Positions 8,671-17,308 of a stretch of DNA of 63,058 nucleotides are shown in pieces. Within the stretch, counting starts at the first letter, position 1, and each line of letters begins with the position of its first letter. This DNA is from Verrucomicrobiota bacterium (GTDB lineage Bacteria; Verrucomicrobiota; Verrucomicrobiia; Limisphaerales; JACQFS01). A program made the position numbers and the translations under genes. Where the stretch lies: NCBI GenBank assembly GCA_016199935.1, contig JACQFS010000070.1, forward strand, positions 1 to 63,058, in the 5' to 3' direction. The notes beneath the pieces are model-generated. The model worked only from the letters and a program-made list of their open reading frames with translations, was not told the origin of the DNA and did no database searches.

Positions 8671-10335
8671 ATGTTCGGCACATTGCGCAAGCACAAGACC
8701 TGGCTCTGGGGAGTCATCATCACGCTCACCATCATCAGCTTCGTCTGGTATTTCAATCCGGCCGAACGCCGGAGCGGCGGCGGCCGGAGCGCGCGGCAAA
8801 GCTACGGCGTCATTGACGGCCAGGACATTTCCCGCGAGCAGGCCCTCGCCGCGCGCAACGACGTCGCCATCATCGTCCGCCTCAACACCGGCAACTGGCC
8901 CGGCCGCAACGGGCGCATCACGGATGCCGAAGTCCAGCGCGAGACGCAGATCCGCCTTTGGTTGAACAAGAAGCTCGACGATCTCGGCATCGAAGTCAGC
9001 AGCGCGACCGCCGCCGAGTGGATCGCCAACGCCGGGATGTTCCGCGACCGCGAGACGGGCTCGTTCCAGAAGCAGGCTTATGACGAATTCGTCAAGCGCA
9101 CCCTCCGCGAGGGCGGCCTGGCTGAGCACGATTTCGAGCAGTTCGTCAAACGCGAGCTGGGCCGGCAGCAGCTCGCGGCGCTCTACGGCGCGCCGGGAAA
9201 ATTCGTCACCTCCGCCGAGGCCGAGGCGCTCTACCGAGAGGAGAACGAGCAGTTCGTCACCGAGTTGGTCACCTTCAACACCGACGATTTTCGCGACAAG
9301 GTCAACGCCAGCGCCACCAACCTCGCCGCCCATTTCACCAACAACCTCGGCAACTACCGCCTCCGTGACCGCGTGGTGGCGCAGTATGTGCGGTTTGATT
9401 TCACCAACCATCTCGCCACCGCCGACGAGAACATGGCCAGGCGCACGAACCTCACGCAGCTCATTGACTCCTTCTATCAGCAGCAGATCGCGACGCGCGG
9501 ACCCAACTTCTACATGGGCACGAACAACCAGCCGCTCCCGCCCGAGGCCGCGAAGGTGAAGATCCGCCAGCAGATGCGCGAGGAAATCGCCCAGGCCGAG
9601 GCGCGCAAGGCGGCCGTCGTGTTTGCGGACCAGCTCGAAAGCGCCAAGGCCGCGGCCACTAATTTTTCCGCCGTTGCCGCAAAAAACGGGCTGAAGGTCG
9701 CCGAGACCAAACCGTTCAGTGAATTCGAGCCGCCCGCCGGCCTCGACGTGGACACCAAGTTTTCCCGCCAGGCATTTGCCCTCACGGACAAGGAGCCGTT
9801 CGCCGGCCCCGTGGTTGGCGACGATGCCGCATTCGTCTTCACCGTCACCAAGCGGCTGCCGAGCGAGGTGCCGCCGATGGAAAGCGTTTTGCAAAAAGTG
9901 ATGGATGACTTCCGGCAAGCCGAGTCGTTCAAGCTCGCGCGCGCCGCAGGCGCGGCCTTCGCCGAGAAGGTCAGGGCCGGCCTCGCCGCGAAAAAAGATT
10001 TCACCGCCATCTGCGCCGGGGCCAAGGTGCAGCCGATCGCCGTGCCGTCGTTCTCGCTCGCCACCCGCTCGCTGCCGGAAGTGGAGGGCGCCGCGAGCCT
10101 GTTCGACCTGCGCAACGTCGCCCCGCCGCTCAAGGCCGGCACCGCGAGCGATTTCGCCCCCACGCGCGCGGGCGGCTTCGTGCTCTTCATGAGCGCGCGC
10201 AAACCGGCGGACGAGACGAAGCTCAAGGCCGAGCTGCCCGCGTTCCTCGCCGAGTTGCGTCAGGAGCGTCAGGGACTCGCCTTCCAGGAATGGATGGGGA
10301 AGAACCTGCGGCTGGCTCCGAACCCGTCGGAGTGA
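8671..10335 (+). CDS. Membrane-anchored SurA/PpiD-like periplasmic chaperone
   Basis: The 554-residue product begins with a short cytoplasmic stretch and a transmembrane anchor (about residues 12-30), then a SurA-N-type helical domain containing WLNKKLDDLGIEVS and FEQFVKRELGRQQL, as in PpiD. A long helical region follows and then a region resembling the PpiD C-terminus (SFKLARAAGAAFAEKV). I do not see a clear parvulin active site, so it may be a chaperone rather than an active prolyl isomerase. It likely helps outer-membrane proteins mature, which suits a genome encoding large surface proteins. It lies downstream of the divergent tRNA-Tyr. Confidence 0.75.
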   Translation: MFGTLRKHKTWLWGVIITLTIISFVWYFNPAERRSGGGRSARQSYGVIDGQDISREQALAARNDVAIIVRLNTGNWPGRNGRITDAEVQRETQIRLWLNKKLDDLGIEVSSATAAEWIANAGMFRDRETGSFQKQAYDEFVKRTLREGGLAEHDFEQFVKRELGRQQLAALYGAPGKFVTSAEAEALYREENEQFVTELVTFNTDDFRDKVNASATNLAAHFTNNLGNYRLRDRVVAQYVRFDFTNHLATADENMARRTNLTQLIDSFYQQQIATRGPNFYMGTNNQPLPPEAAKVKIRQQMREEIAQAEARKAAVVFADQLESAKAAATNFSAVAAKNGLKVAETKPFSEFEPPAGLDVDTKFSRQAFALTDKEPFAGPVVGDDAAFVFTVTKRLPSEVPPMESVLQKVMDDFRQAESFKLARAAGAAFAEKVRAGLAAKKDFTAICAGAKVQPIAVPSFSLATRSLPEVEGAASLFDLRNVAPPLKAGTASDFAPTRAGGFVLFMSARKPADETKLKAELPAFLAELRQERQGLAFQEWMGKNLRLAPNPSE

Positions 10336-10407
10336 TCCGCCGTTCCCGCCGGCTCCGGCGAAGCATCCGTTCGTCGCGAGATTAAACTCGGGCACCCGCC
10401 GAATTTT

Positions 10408-11241
10408 TTGAGCAACACGATCAAACTTTCCTCGCCCGCGACGAAGGAGTTCTTGGAAATCCCGATCCTCTTCGAGGACGAGCACCTGCTCGCGCTCGAC
10501 AAACCCAGCGGGCTGCTCACTTCGCCGGATCGTTACGACGCGGAGCGGCCGAACCTCATGCGCCTGCTGCACGCGGGCATCGCCGCCGCCAAGCCGTGGG
10601 CCATCGAGCACCGGCTCGGCTACCTTTCCAACGCCCACCGGCTCGACTTCGAGACCAGCGGCGTGATCTTGCTCGCGAAGGAAAAGCCCGCGCTGGTGAA
10701 ACTCGCCGATCAGTTCGGCACGGAGAAACCCGCCAAGCTCTATCTCGCGCTCGTCAACGGCTCGCCGGCCGAGGACCGGTTCACCGTGGACGCGGCCATC
10801 GGGCCGGACCAGCGCACGCCCGGCCGGATGCGCGTGAACCAGCAGGACGGCAAGCCGGCGCGGACGGAGTTTGAAGTCGTCGAGCGGTTCGGGGGCTTCG
10901 CGCTGCTGCACTGCCGCCCGGCCACGGGCCGCACGCACCAGCTTCGCGTTCACCTGCGTCACGTGGGTCTGCCGATTGTCGGCGACGCCGCGTATCGCGG
11001 CGCGCATCTGTTTCTTTCGACCCTCAAACGCGGTAACTACCGGCTCAAGGAAGGCCGCGAGGAACGTCCGCTGATCCCGCGGCTCGCGCTGCACGCGCAC
11101 CAGTTGACCGTCGCGCATCCCGTCACCGGCGAACCCGTCACGATCACCGCGCCGCTGCCGAAGGACTTCAACGTGGCGTTGAAATATCTGCGCAAGTATC
11201 CGGGCGGCTCCGCGCCGGCCGCCCTCGAGCCGCCGGAGTGA
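10408..11241 (+). CDS. RluA-family pseudouridine synthase
   Basis: A 277-residue enzyme of the RluA/RluC/RluD family that isomerises uridine in rRNA or tRNA. The catalytic motif NAHRLDFETSGVILLAK contains the HRLD signature with its essential aspartate. The family motifs KLYLALVNG, RPATGRTHQLRVHL and LHAHQL follow in the expected order. No S4 domain is visible at the N-terminus. The start is a TTG at 10408 without a good ribosome-binding site; another TTG lies further downstream, so the exact N-terminus is uncertain. The target nucleotide cannot be assigned. Confidence 0.88.
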   Translation: MSNTIKLSSPATKEFLEIPILFEDEHLLALDKPSGLLTSPDRYDAERPNLMRLLHAGIAAAKPWAIEHRLGYLSNAHRLDFETSGVILLAKEKPALVKLADQFGTEKPAKLYLALVNGSPAEDRFTVDAAIGPDQRTPGRMRVNQQDGKPARTEFEVVERFGGFALLHCRPATGRTHQLRVHLRHVGLPIVGDAAYRGAHLFLSTLKRGNYRLKEGREERPLIPRLALHAHQLTVAHPVTGEPVTITAPLPKDFNVALKYLRKYPGGSAPAALEPPE

Positions 11242-11267
11242 ACGGCGCGCGCCGCGGGTCGGCGCGC

Positions 11268-11495
11268 TCAAACCGGCCGCCACTTGGCCGACCTCTTCAT
11301 TTTTTCCCGCCCTTCGCCGCCGACGTAGAAACGCGTGAGCCCGCAGTCGGAGCAGACCACGACGAGCAGCGGGGTCGTGCCCCAGAAGCCACCGAGCCGC
11401 GGCCAGAGGACGGCGGTGTGGTTCCACGTTTGGGTTTCGGTCGCGTAAAGGCGTTCGCCTTCGCACTCCGGACATTGGCGCAGGTTCATTTTCAT
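11268..11495 (-). CDS. Small zinc-ribbon protein
   Basis: This product of about 75 residues has two cysteine pairs, CPEC near the start and CSDC about 35 residues later, the pattern of a zinc ribbon. It ends in a basic tail (KMKRSAKWRPV). I place the start at 11495 because AAGGAA stands a few bases before that ATG; ATGs at 11513 and 11489 are alternatives. It follows the SPFH gene on the same strand after 59 bp and may be in its operon. The function is unknown; nucleic-acid or protein binding is possible. Confidence 0.65.
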   Translation of the reverse strand: MKMNLRQCPECEGERLYATETQTWNHTAVLWPRLGGFWGTTPLLVVVCSDCGLTRFYVGGEGREKMKRSAKWRPV

Positions 11496-11554
11496 TTGGT
11501 TCCTTTCCATGTGTGAGGAGCGGCGGCGCGAACGCCGCCGCTCCCGGACTTCCG

Positions 11555-13348
11555 TCACGCCGCCTTCTTGGTCTGCTCCTTCAGCATCACGCCGAGGAGA
11601 CCGTCCACGATTCCATTGCCGCCGGGTTGGCCGGTCACGGAAACGTCCGGCACGATGCGCACGTTGCGGTCGCCGACGATCTGCATGAGTTGCATGACCG
11701 TGTAACCCTGCACGCCGATGGACTCGACGCCGGCGCGATAGGCCTGCGCTTTCGCATCGCCCGTGGCGCGGATGGCTTCGGCCTCGCCGAGCGCGCGGAG
11801 ACGAATCGCCTCGGCTTCGCCCGTCGCGTGTTTGACGCTGGCGTTCGCTTTCAACTCGGCAATGTTCACGCCCTGTTCCGCGCCGACGACTTGCTGCTGG
11901 ATGTCGGCGAGCGACGTTTGCCGCACGAGTTGCTGCCGCTGTTTCTGCGCGGCCTCCTGCGTCTCGAACGTCTTGCGCTGTTCTTCCGCGATCTTGCGGT
12001 CGGTCTGCGTGGTCATCAATTCGGCGGGCGGATTGATGTCGCCGATGAGCGTGTCGATGGCCTGCACGTCATACGCGCCGATGGCGGCGCGGATGTGTTC
12101 CGCCGCTTCCACCTGTCGCTGACTGCGTGCGCCGAGAAAATCGAGCACCGTGAAGTCCTGCGCGGAGTTGCGGAAATAATTTCCGACCGTCGGTTGCAAA
12201 ACGTGATCCACCAGATTTTGCATCGAGCCGACGCGTGAAATCACCTTCGGCGCATCGAGCGCGCCGACGTGGATGATCTGCGACACGTCGAGGTTGAACG
12301 CGAATCCGTCCTTCGAGCGCACGGTGATGGACTGCAATTTCGAGTCGTAATTATGCGCCTCGGTGCGGTTCGCCCAGTTGAGCACGATGTTGGTCGTGGG
12401 CACGAGCTCGACTTTCATCACGCGCGTGTTGAGCGGATGTTTGCCGGGATACAGCGGCGTGACCCACACGCCTTTGTGGCCGGCGTTCACCAGGTCGCCG
12501 TGTTTGAAGTCCACGCCGCTGACGTCTTCGTGCGCCTTGCCGACGAACGAAATGACGACGCCGACGTAGCCGATGGGAATCTGCACCATCGGCACCTGCT
12601 CGACCTGCACGAACCACGGATTCAGGTTCCACGCGCCGGACAACAGGATTTGCTCCTGCAATCCACGACTGCCGCCGTCGTCGAGAAACGCCTGCGCGTT
12701 TTGAAAACTGTCGTGGCCCGCGATGGTTTGCCCGGCGATTTCGCCCGCCGCAATCGGCTGACCGTCGAGCGTGGTGACGACGCCGACCATGTCCGACTCG
12801 ACGCGATGCAGAAGCAGTTGCTCCGGCATCATGCCGTGTTCATGCGCGGTCAGCGAGGTGATGACGGTGAATTGCGCCGTGTTGATGCGATACGTGCCGG
12901 CGGTGAGGATGCCGAGTTGGCGTCCCTTCTCGCCGCCGCCCGCGAGGAACTTGCGCGCGTCCTGGAAGTCGTCGCACTCGATGCGTTTGCCGAGGATGTG
13001 TTCCGACGGCATCGCCGCGCCGTCCGCCGCCATGACGAGGGCGATCTCGCCCTGCGACACGACGGTGAAGGGCACCTTGATGACGCGGAACTGCCACGGC
13101 CAGTAGCCGAAGTGCAGGCCGGGCGCGAGCGTGTCCGCCTGCAAACCCGCCTCGCCCGCGAGCGCGATCAAGCGTCCGGGTTGGAGCGAGCGGCTGGCGA
13201 AACGTTTCACCACGATGCCCACCTGTCGTTCGCGGATGAGCACGAGGCTGGAGAGCAGCACGAACGCAATGAAGCCCGCGAGCCACCAATACCACGCGAC
13301 GTGCAGACCGAATCCACCGATTGCCAACATGACCAGGTTCGTTTTCAT
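11555..13348 (-). CDS. SPFH/Band 7 (flotillin-like) membrane protein
   Basis: About 597 residues. An N-terminal transmembrane helix (about residues 14-38) is followed by an SPFH domain (IRERQVGIVVKRF; GLHFGYWPWQFRVIKVPFT; PIGYVGVVISFVGKAHE) and a coiled-coil, Ala/Glu-rich segment (IAEEQRKTFETQEAAQKQRQ; GEAEAIRLRALGEAEAIRA) typical of flotillins. Such proteins oligomerise on membranes and organise microdomains. The ATG at 13348 has GGAG 7 bases upstream and is preferred over the ATG at 13354. A zinc-ribbon gene follows it. The precise role is not predictable. Confidence 0.88.
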   Translation of the reverse strand: MKTNLVMLAIGGFGLHVAWYWWLAGFIAFVLLSSLVLIRERQVGIVVKRFASRSLQPGRLIALAGEAGLQADTLAPGLHFGYWPWQFRVIKVPFTVVSQGEIALVMAADGAAMPSEHILGKRIECDDFQDARKFLAGGGEKGRQLGILTAGTYRINTAQFTVITSLTAHEHGMMPEQLLLHRVESDMVGVVTTLDGQPIAAGEIAGQTIAGHDSFQNAQAFLDDGGSRGLQEQILLSGAWNLNPWFVQVEQVPMVQIPIGYVGVVISFVGKAHEDVSGVDFKHGDLVNAGHKGVWVTPLYPGKHPLNTRVMKVELVPTTNIVLNWANRTEAHNYDSKLQSITVRSKDGFAFNLDVSQIIHVGALDAPKVISRVGSMQNLVDHVLQPTVGNYFRNSAQDFTVLDFLGARSQRQVEAAEHIRAAIGAYDVQAIDTLIGDINPPAELMTTQTDRKIAEEQRKTFETQEAAQKQRQQLVRQTSLADIQQQVVGAEQGVNIAELKANASVKHATGEAEAIRLRALGEAEAIRATGDAKAQAYRAGVESIGVQGYTVMQLMQIVGDRNVRIVPDVSVTGQPGGNGIVDGLLGVMLKEQTKKAA

Positions 13349-13746
13349 ACCCATTCTCCGATTGGGTCGCGCGCGCGCACGGGTTCTCGCCGTGCGCTTA
13401 CGCGACGTGTTTCAATGGGGTGACCGTGATGATCTCGCACACGCGAAATCCAGAGGATCGCCCTTCCACTTGCCTGCGAGGTTAGCTGACGGGCTTGGTC
13501 CTGGAAGTGACCTTGGCGATGGTTGCCCACCGCCGTGCGCCCCGTCCGGAAACTGATTCCGGAATTTGGTTCCCCCGCGCCGGTCCGCAGGAAGGCGGTC
13601 CGGCTTCGGCTGCTATTTCAGACGAGTGACCCAATCGCATGGGTTGGCAGCGATGTCAAATGCGTGGCGGAAATGAAGCTGACTTTCGAGGTTGCGCTGA
13701 TACGTTTTGCCCAGATTCAAAACACAAACCCCTGACGAGTCATCCC
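13349..13746. other. Gap of about 400 bp between divergent genes
   Basis: This space separates the SPFH gene and the aldehyde dehydrogenase, which point away from each other, so it should hold both promoters. I see no convincing coding frame, RNA gene or strong promoter match. A small palindrome with CCGGAA and TTCCGG arms lies near 13546-13563. Confidence 0.5.
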
Positions 13747-15228
13747 ATGAGCACCTTGCTTCCTGAAGTTTCCGCCTTCCTCAATTCCTCCCCCATCAAG
13801 CAATTCATCGGCGGCGAGTGGGTCGCCGCGGCGAGCGGCGGCTCGCTGGAGACGCGCGATCCCGGCGATGGCAAGGTCATCGCCAAGTTTGCCGCCGGCG
13901 ATGCGCGCGATGTGGACGCTGCCGTGAACGCCGCACATCAGGCGTTCCGCAAATCCGGCTGGGCCACGCTGCCCAACAACGACCGCGCCGTTTATCTCCA
14001 CCGCCTCGCCGATCTCATCGAGAAGCGCGCCGAAATTCTCGCGCAGATCGAGTCGCTCGATGTCGGCAAGCCGGTCGGCCAGGCGCGCGGCGACATCGCC
14101 AACGTCGCCGCTTCGCTCCGCTACTTCGCCGACCTCAACGTGAACATGAGACGCCGCGAGCCGATTGCCGTGAAGGGTTTCGATGCGCGCTCCATCCGCG
14201 TGCCGTATGGCGTGTGCGGATTTATTTTTCCGTGGAACTTTCCGCTGCTGCTCGTCGGCTGGGGCATTTCGCCCGCGCTCGCGGCGGGCAACACCGTCGT
14301 CATCAAGCCCGCCGAGGACACGCCGCTGAGCACGCTTTACTTCGCGAAGCTCGTCGAGGAAGTCGGCATCCCGCGTGGCGTCGTCAACGTCATCACCGGC
14401 CTTGGCGAGACGGCGGGCGCGGCGCTCTCGCGGCACACGGGCATCAAGCGCATGTCGTTCACCGGCTCGCCCGAGGTCGGCCGGCTCGTCGGCGAGGCGT
14501 GCGGAAAAAATCTCGTGCCGGTAAAACTCGAACTCGGCGGCAAAGGCGCGGCCGTGGTGTTCGACGACGTGGACGTGGCCGCGACGGCGCAGGCGCTCGC
14601 GGGCGCAATCACGTTCAACAGCGGTCAGGTCTGCTGCACCGCGACGCGCTGGCTCGTGCACGAGAAAATTTACGACGAACTCGTGGACCGCGCGTGCAAG
14701 GCGCTCACGAGCGTCGCCATCGGCCACGAGATGGACGCCGCCACGCAGATGGGCCCGGTGGTGAGCGAGAAGCAGCGCCAGCGCGTGCTCGGCTACCTCG
14801 ACCGCGGCGAGAAGGAGGGCGCGAAGGTCGTGCTGCGCGGCGGCGCGGCGAACGTGAGCGGGCATCAGGCCGGATATTACGTGAAGCCTGCGCTGCTCGG
14901 CGGCTCGCCGGACAACGTCTGCTGCCGCGAGGAAATTTTCGGCCCGACCGCCTACCTGATGAAGTTCAAGAGCGAGGACGAAGCCGTCGAGTTGGTGAAC
15001 CGCTCGACCTACGGATTGGCGAACAGCGTGTGGAGCCAGAATCTCGACCGCGCCAACCGCGTGGCCGAGGCGATGGTGGCGGGGAACAGTTGGATCAACG
15101 CGCACAACCTCTTCGCGCACGGCATCCCCTACGGCGGCTGCAATCTCAGCGGCATGGGCGGCGGCGTGAACAGCCCGGAGACGTTCCTCGATTACCTCCG
15201 TCCGCAATCCATCGTGCGACCGTTGTGA
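13747..15228 (+). CDS. NAD(P)-dependent aldehyde dehydrogenase
   Basis: A 493-residue enzyme of the classical ALDH superfamily. The cofactor and catalytic motifs are FIFPWNFPLLLVGWGISPAL, FTGSPEVGR, ELGGKGAAVVFDD (general-base glutamate) and FNSGQVCCTATRW, in which a Cys of the CC pair is the nucleophile. EEIFGPTAYLMKF and NLSGMGGG close the domain. Length and motifs fit betaine/aminobutyraldehyde-type enzymes, but the substrate is not certain. I choose the ATG at 13747, where similarity to the family begins. The last 108 bp and about 60 bp downstream recur at 16034, on the far side of a toxin-antitoxin pair. Confidence 0.92.
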   Translation: MSTLLPEVSAFLNSSPIKQFIGGEWVAAASGGSLETRDPGDGKVIAKFAAGDARDVDAAVNAAHQAFRKSGWATLPNNDRAVYLHRLADLIEKRAEILAQIESLDVGKPVGQARGDIANVAASLRYFADLNVNMRRREPIAVKGFDARSIRVPYGVCGFIFPWNFPLLLVGWGISPALAAGNTVVIKPAEDTPLSTLYFAKLVEEVGIPRGVVNVITGLGETAGAALSRHTGIKRMSFTGSPEVGRLVGEACGKNLVPVKLELGGKGAAVVFDDVDVAATAQALAGAITFNSGQVCCTATRWLVHEKIYDELVDRACKALTSVAIGHEMDAATQMGPVVSEKQRQRVLGYLDRGEKEGAKVVLRGGAANVSGHQAGYYVKPALLGGSPDNVCCREEIFGPTAYLMKFKSEDEAVELVNRSTYGLANSVWSQNLDRANRVAEAMVAGNSWINAHNLFAHGIPYGGCNLSGMGGGVNSPETFLDYLRPQSIVRPL

Positions 15229-15295
15229 GTTTTGGGAACCGAAGCGGTCGCCGGGAACTCGCCGCAACGGCACCGAGGTGCGCGTGACGGTCGGG
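15121..15295. repeat. Upstream copy of the ALDH 3'-end duplication
   Basis: This copy comprises the last 36 codons of the aldehyde dehydrogenase and flanking DNA up to about GCGCGTGACGGTCGG. The partner copy is at 16034-16180. In the 108-bp coding part the two differ at 10 positions, 9 of them synonymous (the exception is TAC to TGC). Downstream words shared by both are GGGAACCGAAGC and CGAGGTGCGCGTGACGGTCG. Confidence 0.9.
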
Positions 15296-15351
15296 GCGCG
15301 AACTGACCCCAAGGCGCGGGATCAGCGATTCCGACCGTCTGCCAGAATAAA

Positions 15352-15756
15352 CTAGCCAACCTCCTCCAACACCAGCCCTGGCACGCGCTCGAACTCGCTT
15401 CGATTGAGCGTTGCCACCGAGTGACCGGTGGCCTTGGCGATAGACGCTATCAACAGGTCGCGTTCTCCAATCAGCGTTCCCTTCTTTTCCAAATCCGCCC
15501 AGAGCCGGGCGTGTTCCCTTGCCTCAGCCAGGGCGAACGGAAGCACGGCGTAAGCCTGCAGGACGCCTTCCACAAACCGCGACCGGCGTTCACGGATGGC
15601 GGTGTCAGTGGCCCGCTCGCAGCCGTGCAGCAACTCCGACGCGGTGACCGCGGTGATGAAGAAGGGTTCGGCGGGCCGCGCCGCCAGAAAGGCGACCAGA
15701 TTGAAACGCCCGCGCTCGGTGGCGATGAGCAGCGAACTTTCGAGGATCACTCCCAT
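15352..15756 (-). CDS. VapC-type PIN-domain toxin
   Basis: A 134-residue PIN-domain protein, predicted to be a metal-dependent ribonuclease that cuts tRNA or rRNA and is held inactive by the upstream antitoxin. Visible family signatures are ILESSLLIATERG at the N-terminus, TASELLHGCERA, GERDLLIASIAKATG and the C-terminal SVATLNRSEFERVPGL. The first acidic position, normally Asp in ILDTS, is Glu here, which may change or weaken metal binding. Its start overlaps the antitoxin gene by 10 nt. The pair faces against the aldehyde dehydrogenase and lies between two copies of that gene's tail. Confidence 0.85.
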   Translation of the reverse strand: MGVILESSLLIATERGRFNLVAFLAARPAEPFFITAVTASELLHGCERATDTAIRERRSRFVEGVLQAYAVLPFALAEAREHARLWADLEKKGTLIGERDLLIASIAKATGHSVATLNRSEFERVPGLVLEEVG

Positions 15757-15995
15757 GCCAGTGAGCGCGGCGGTGATTGACGGCGGCGCGCGAGATCCAT
15801 GTCGGCGGCCAGCGTGTCAGCTTCCGTGGCGGTGAGATGGAACAATTTCGGCCAGAGGGCGGCGAGTTCGGCGCCGGTCTTTGGCGTGGTGGCAGCGGCG
15901 GGATCGGGACGCGCAAGCAGCCGTTCCCGCAGCCGCCGCAGTTCCCCGGCGGAGAGTTGTTCAATCGCGGCTTCGATTTCCGCAAACGTGCTCAT
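15747..15995 (-). CDS. Antitoxin of the VapC-type pair
   Basis: An 82-residue protein with an N-terminal helical segment (TFAEIEAAIEQLSAGELRRL) that probably dimerises or binds DNA, and a Pro/Arg-containing C-terminus ending SLAWE, the part expected to wrap the toxin. It precedes and overlaps the PIN-domain gene, the usual antitoxin-first order. Autoregulation of the pair is likely from family knowledge; no operator can be singled out. Confidence 0.75.
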   Translation of the reverse strand: MSTFAEIEAAIEQLSAGELRRLRERLLARPDPAAATTPKTGAELAALWPKLFHLTATEADTLAADMDLARRRQSPPRSLAWE

Positions 15996-16033
15996 GGGGG
16001 GAGAGTAGCCGGCGGATGGGGCTTGTTCAAGCC

Positions 16034-16141
16034 GGCATTCCCTGCGGCGGCTGCAACCTCAGCGGGATGGGCGGCGGCGTGAACAGTCCCGAGACATTCC
16101 TCGATTACCTCCGCCCCCAATCCATTGTGCGACCGTTGTGA
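16034..16141 (+). pseudogene. Detached 3' end of the aldehyde dehydrogenase gene
   Basis: These 36 codons, from GIPCGGCNLSG to the stop SIVRPL-TGA, repeat the end of the ALDH gene at 13747-15228 without any of its body. A Cys replaces the Tyr of GIPYGG; all 9 other changes are synonymous. Homology runs about 45 bp past the stop. The fragment marks the far edge of the toxin-antitoxin cassette. It is not expected to be translated. Confidence 0.9.
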
Positions 16142-16304
16142 GATATGGGGAACCGAAGCAGTTACCCGAGGTGCGCGTGACGGTCGAGCACGCGAAGGCG
16201 TAGCAGCTCGATGGGCAACGAGCATGAGCGGGGACTACGCTTGCCACGACCGGCTCTCAATTCCTGACAACTTCGCTGGATTGACCCCTTTCTTTCGGGA
16301 GCCG

Positions 16305-17294
16305 TTACTCGCGGCCCGGCCGGATGGCTTTTTCCAAGAGCCAACATCCCATGAAACCTGGATTCTCAGCGTTGACTGTCGCTCCCCACTTCTCACAAAA
16401 CGCGACTGAGAATTTTCCGAGTTTATCGCCCTGAAGTGAAGTGCAATAGCAAAATGGACCTTTGCTTGTAGTTAAAATGATCAACGGCTGATCGCCTTCA
16501 ACGATGCACACTCCGCTGACATCAATTCCGGCTTTTGCTTGAATCCCATAAATCTGGACCAACATGAAATGAACCCAAATATCTGGTTCATTGGGAGGCA
16601 AGTGTTCTGGTTGTCTAACCCCACCGCCCTTGTAAAGTAACCCGTCGTTCGTCAGCACGAGACCATATTCACGGCTCAGTTTTTCTTCATACGCTCTTTT
16701 TTGAAAAGGAGGACATTCTTTGGCGGCGTGTTGAGTCCCGATTAATGTTGTTTCGGCTGCAACTGAAGCCTGGCTGGCTATGGAAGCTGGGCGTGCGGCG
16801 ATTTGGTCGCGCAACAGTTCCTCGATGCGTGAAAAGCCCTCTCTTTCCGCCCACTGCAAAGGGGTTTGACCAAAATCATCTGTGGCTTCGACCTCTGCTT
16901 CGTTGTCTAGCAGCAACTTGACTACATCTTCATGATTTTGCATCACAGCCAAGTGAAGAGGCGTCCTGCCACAGTTAACCCGAGCATTTACATCGGCCCC
17001 GTTAGCAAGCAGAAACTCCGCTACTTCCTTGTGGCCCCCCGATACGGCACGGTGCAATGGAGTCAAGCCTGCTGAATCCTCACAAAAAACATCAGCTTTC
17101 TTGGCAAGCAGAAACTCAACTACATCCTCGTGGCCTTCGGATGCCGCCCCGTGCAATGGAGTCCAACCATCGGAGGCCCAGTCCCTTCTGAAAACAAGTT
17201 CAGGATCATCCGTGAGTAACGCCTTTATCTTTGCCAAATCGCCTTGTTTCGCCGCTTCAAGAATTGAAACTGTCGGGCTTTTCGATGCGCTCAT
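16305..17294 (-). CDS. Ankyrin-repeat protein
   Basis: A 329-residue protein. Residues about 10-165 hold four to five ankyrin repeats, for example DGWTPLHGAASEGHEDVVEF, GLTPLHRAVSGGHKEVAEFL and CGRTPLHLAVMQNHEDVVKL. The C-terminal half (about 190-329) is a domain I do not recognise, with several Cys residues (CVIEGD region, CYCTSLQG, FCEKWGA). No signal peptide is seen. The DNA is clearly lower in GC than its neighbours, which suggests a separate origin together with the lipoproteins downstream. The role is unknown; ankyrin repeats point to protein binding. Confidence 0.85.
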   Translation of the reverse strand: MSASKSPTVSILEAAKQGDLAKIKALLTDDPELVFRRDWASDGWTPLHGAASEGHEDVVEFLLAKKADVFCEDSAGLTPLHRAVSGGHKEVAEFLLANGADVNARVNCGRTPLHLAVMQNHEDVVKLLLDNEAEVEATDDFGQTPLQWAEREGFSRIEELLRDQIAARPASIASQASVAAETTLIGTQHAAKECPPFQKRAYEEKLSREYGLVLTNDGLLYKGGGVRQPEHLPPNEPDIWVHFMLVQIYGIQAKAGIDVSGVCIVEGDQPLIILTTSKGPFCYCTSLQGDKLGKFSVAFCEKWGATVNAENPGFMGCWLLEKAIRPGRE

Positions 17295-17308
17295 GGAATT
17301 GCCTATTA

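Noticed and set aside
8551-11475. Open frame of 974 codons on the minus strand
   Set aside because: It is antisense to the PpiD-like and RluA genes, both of which have clear family motifs, and its composition is Arg/Leu/Glu-rich shadow sequence.
13639-13746. N-terminal extension of the aldehyde dehydrogenase
   Set aside because: The frame is open here, but the residues do not match the ALDH family, which begins at the ATG at 13747.
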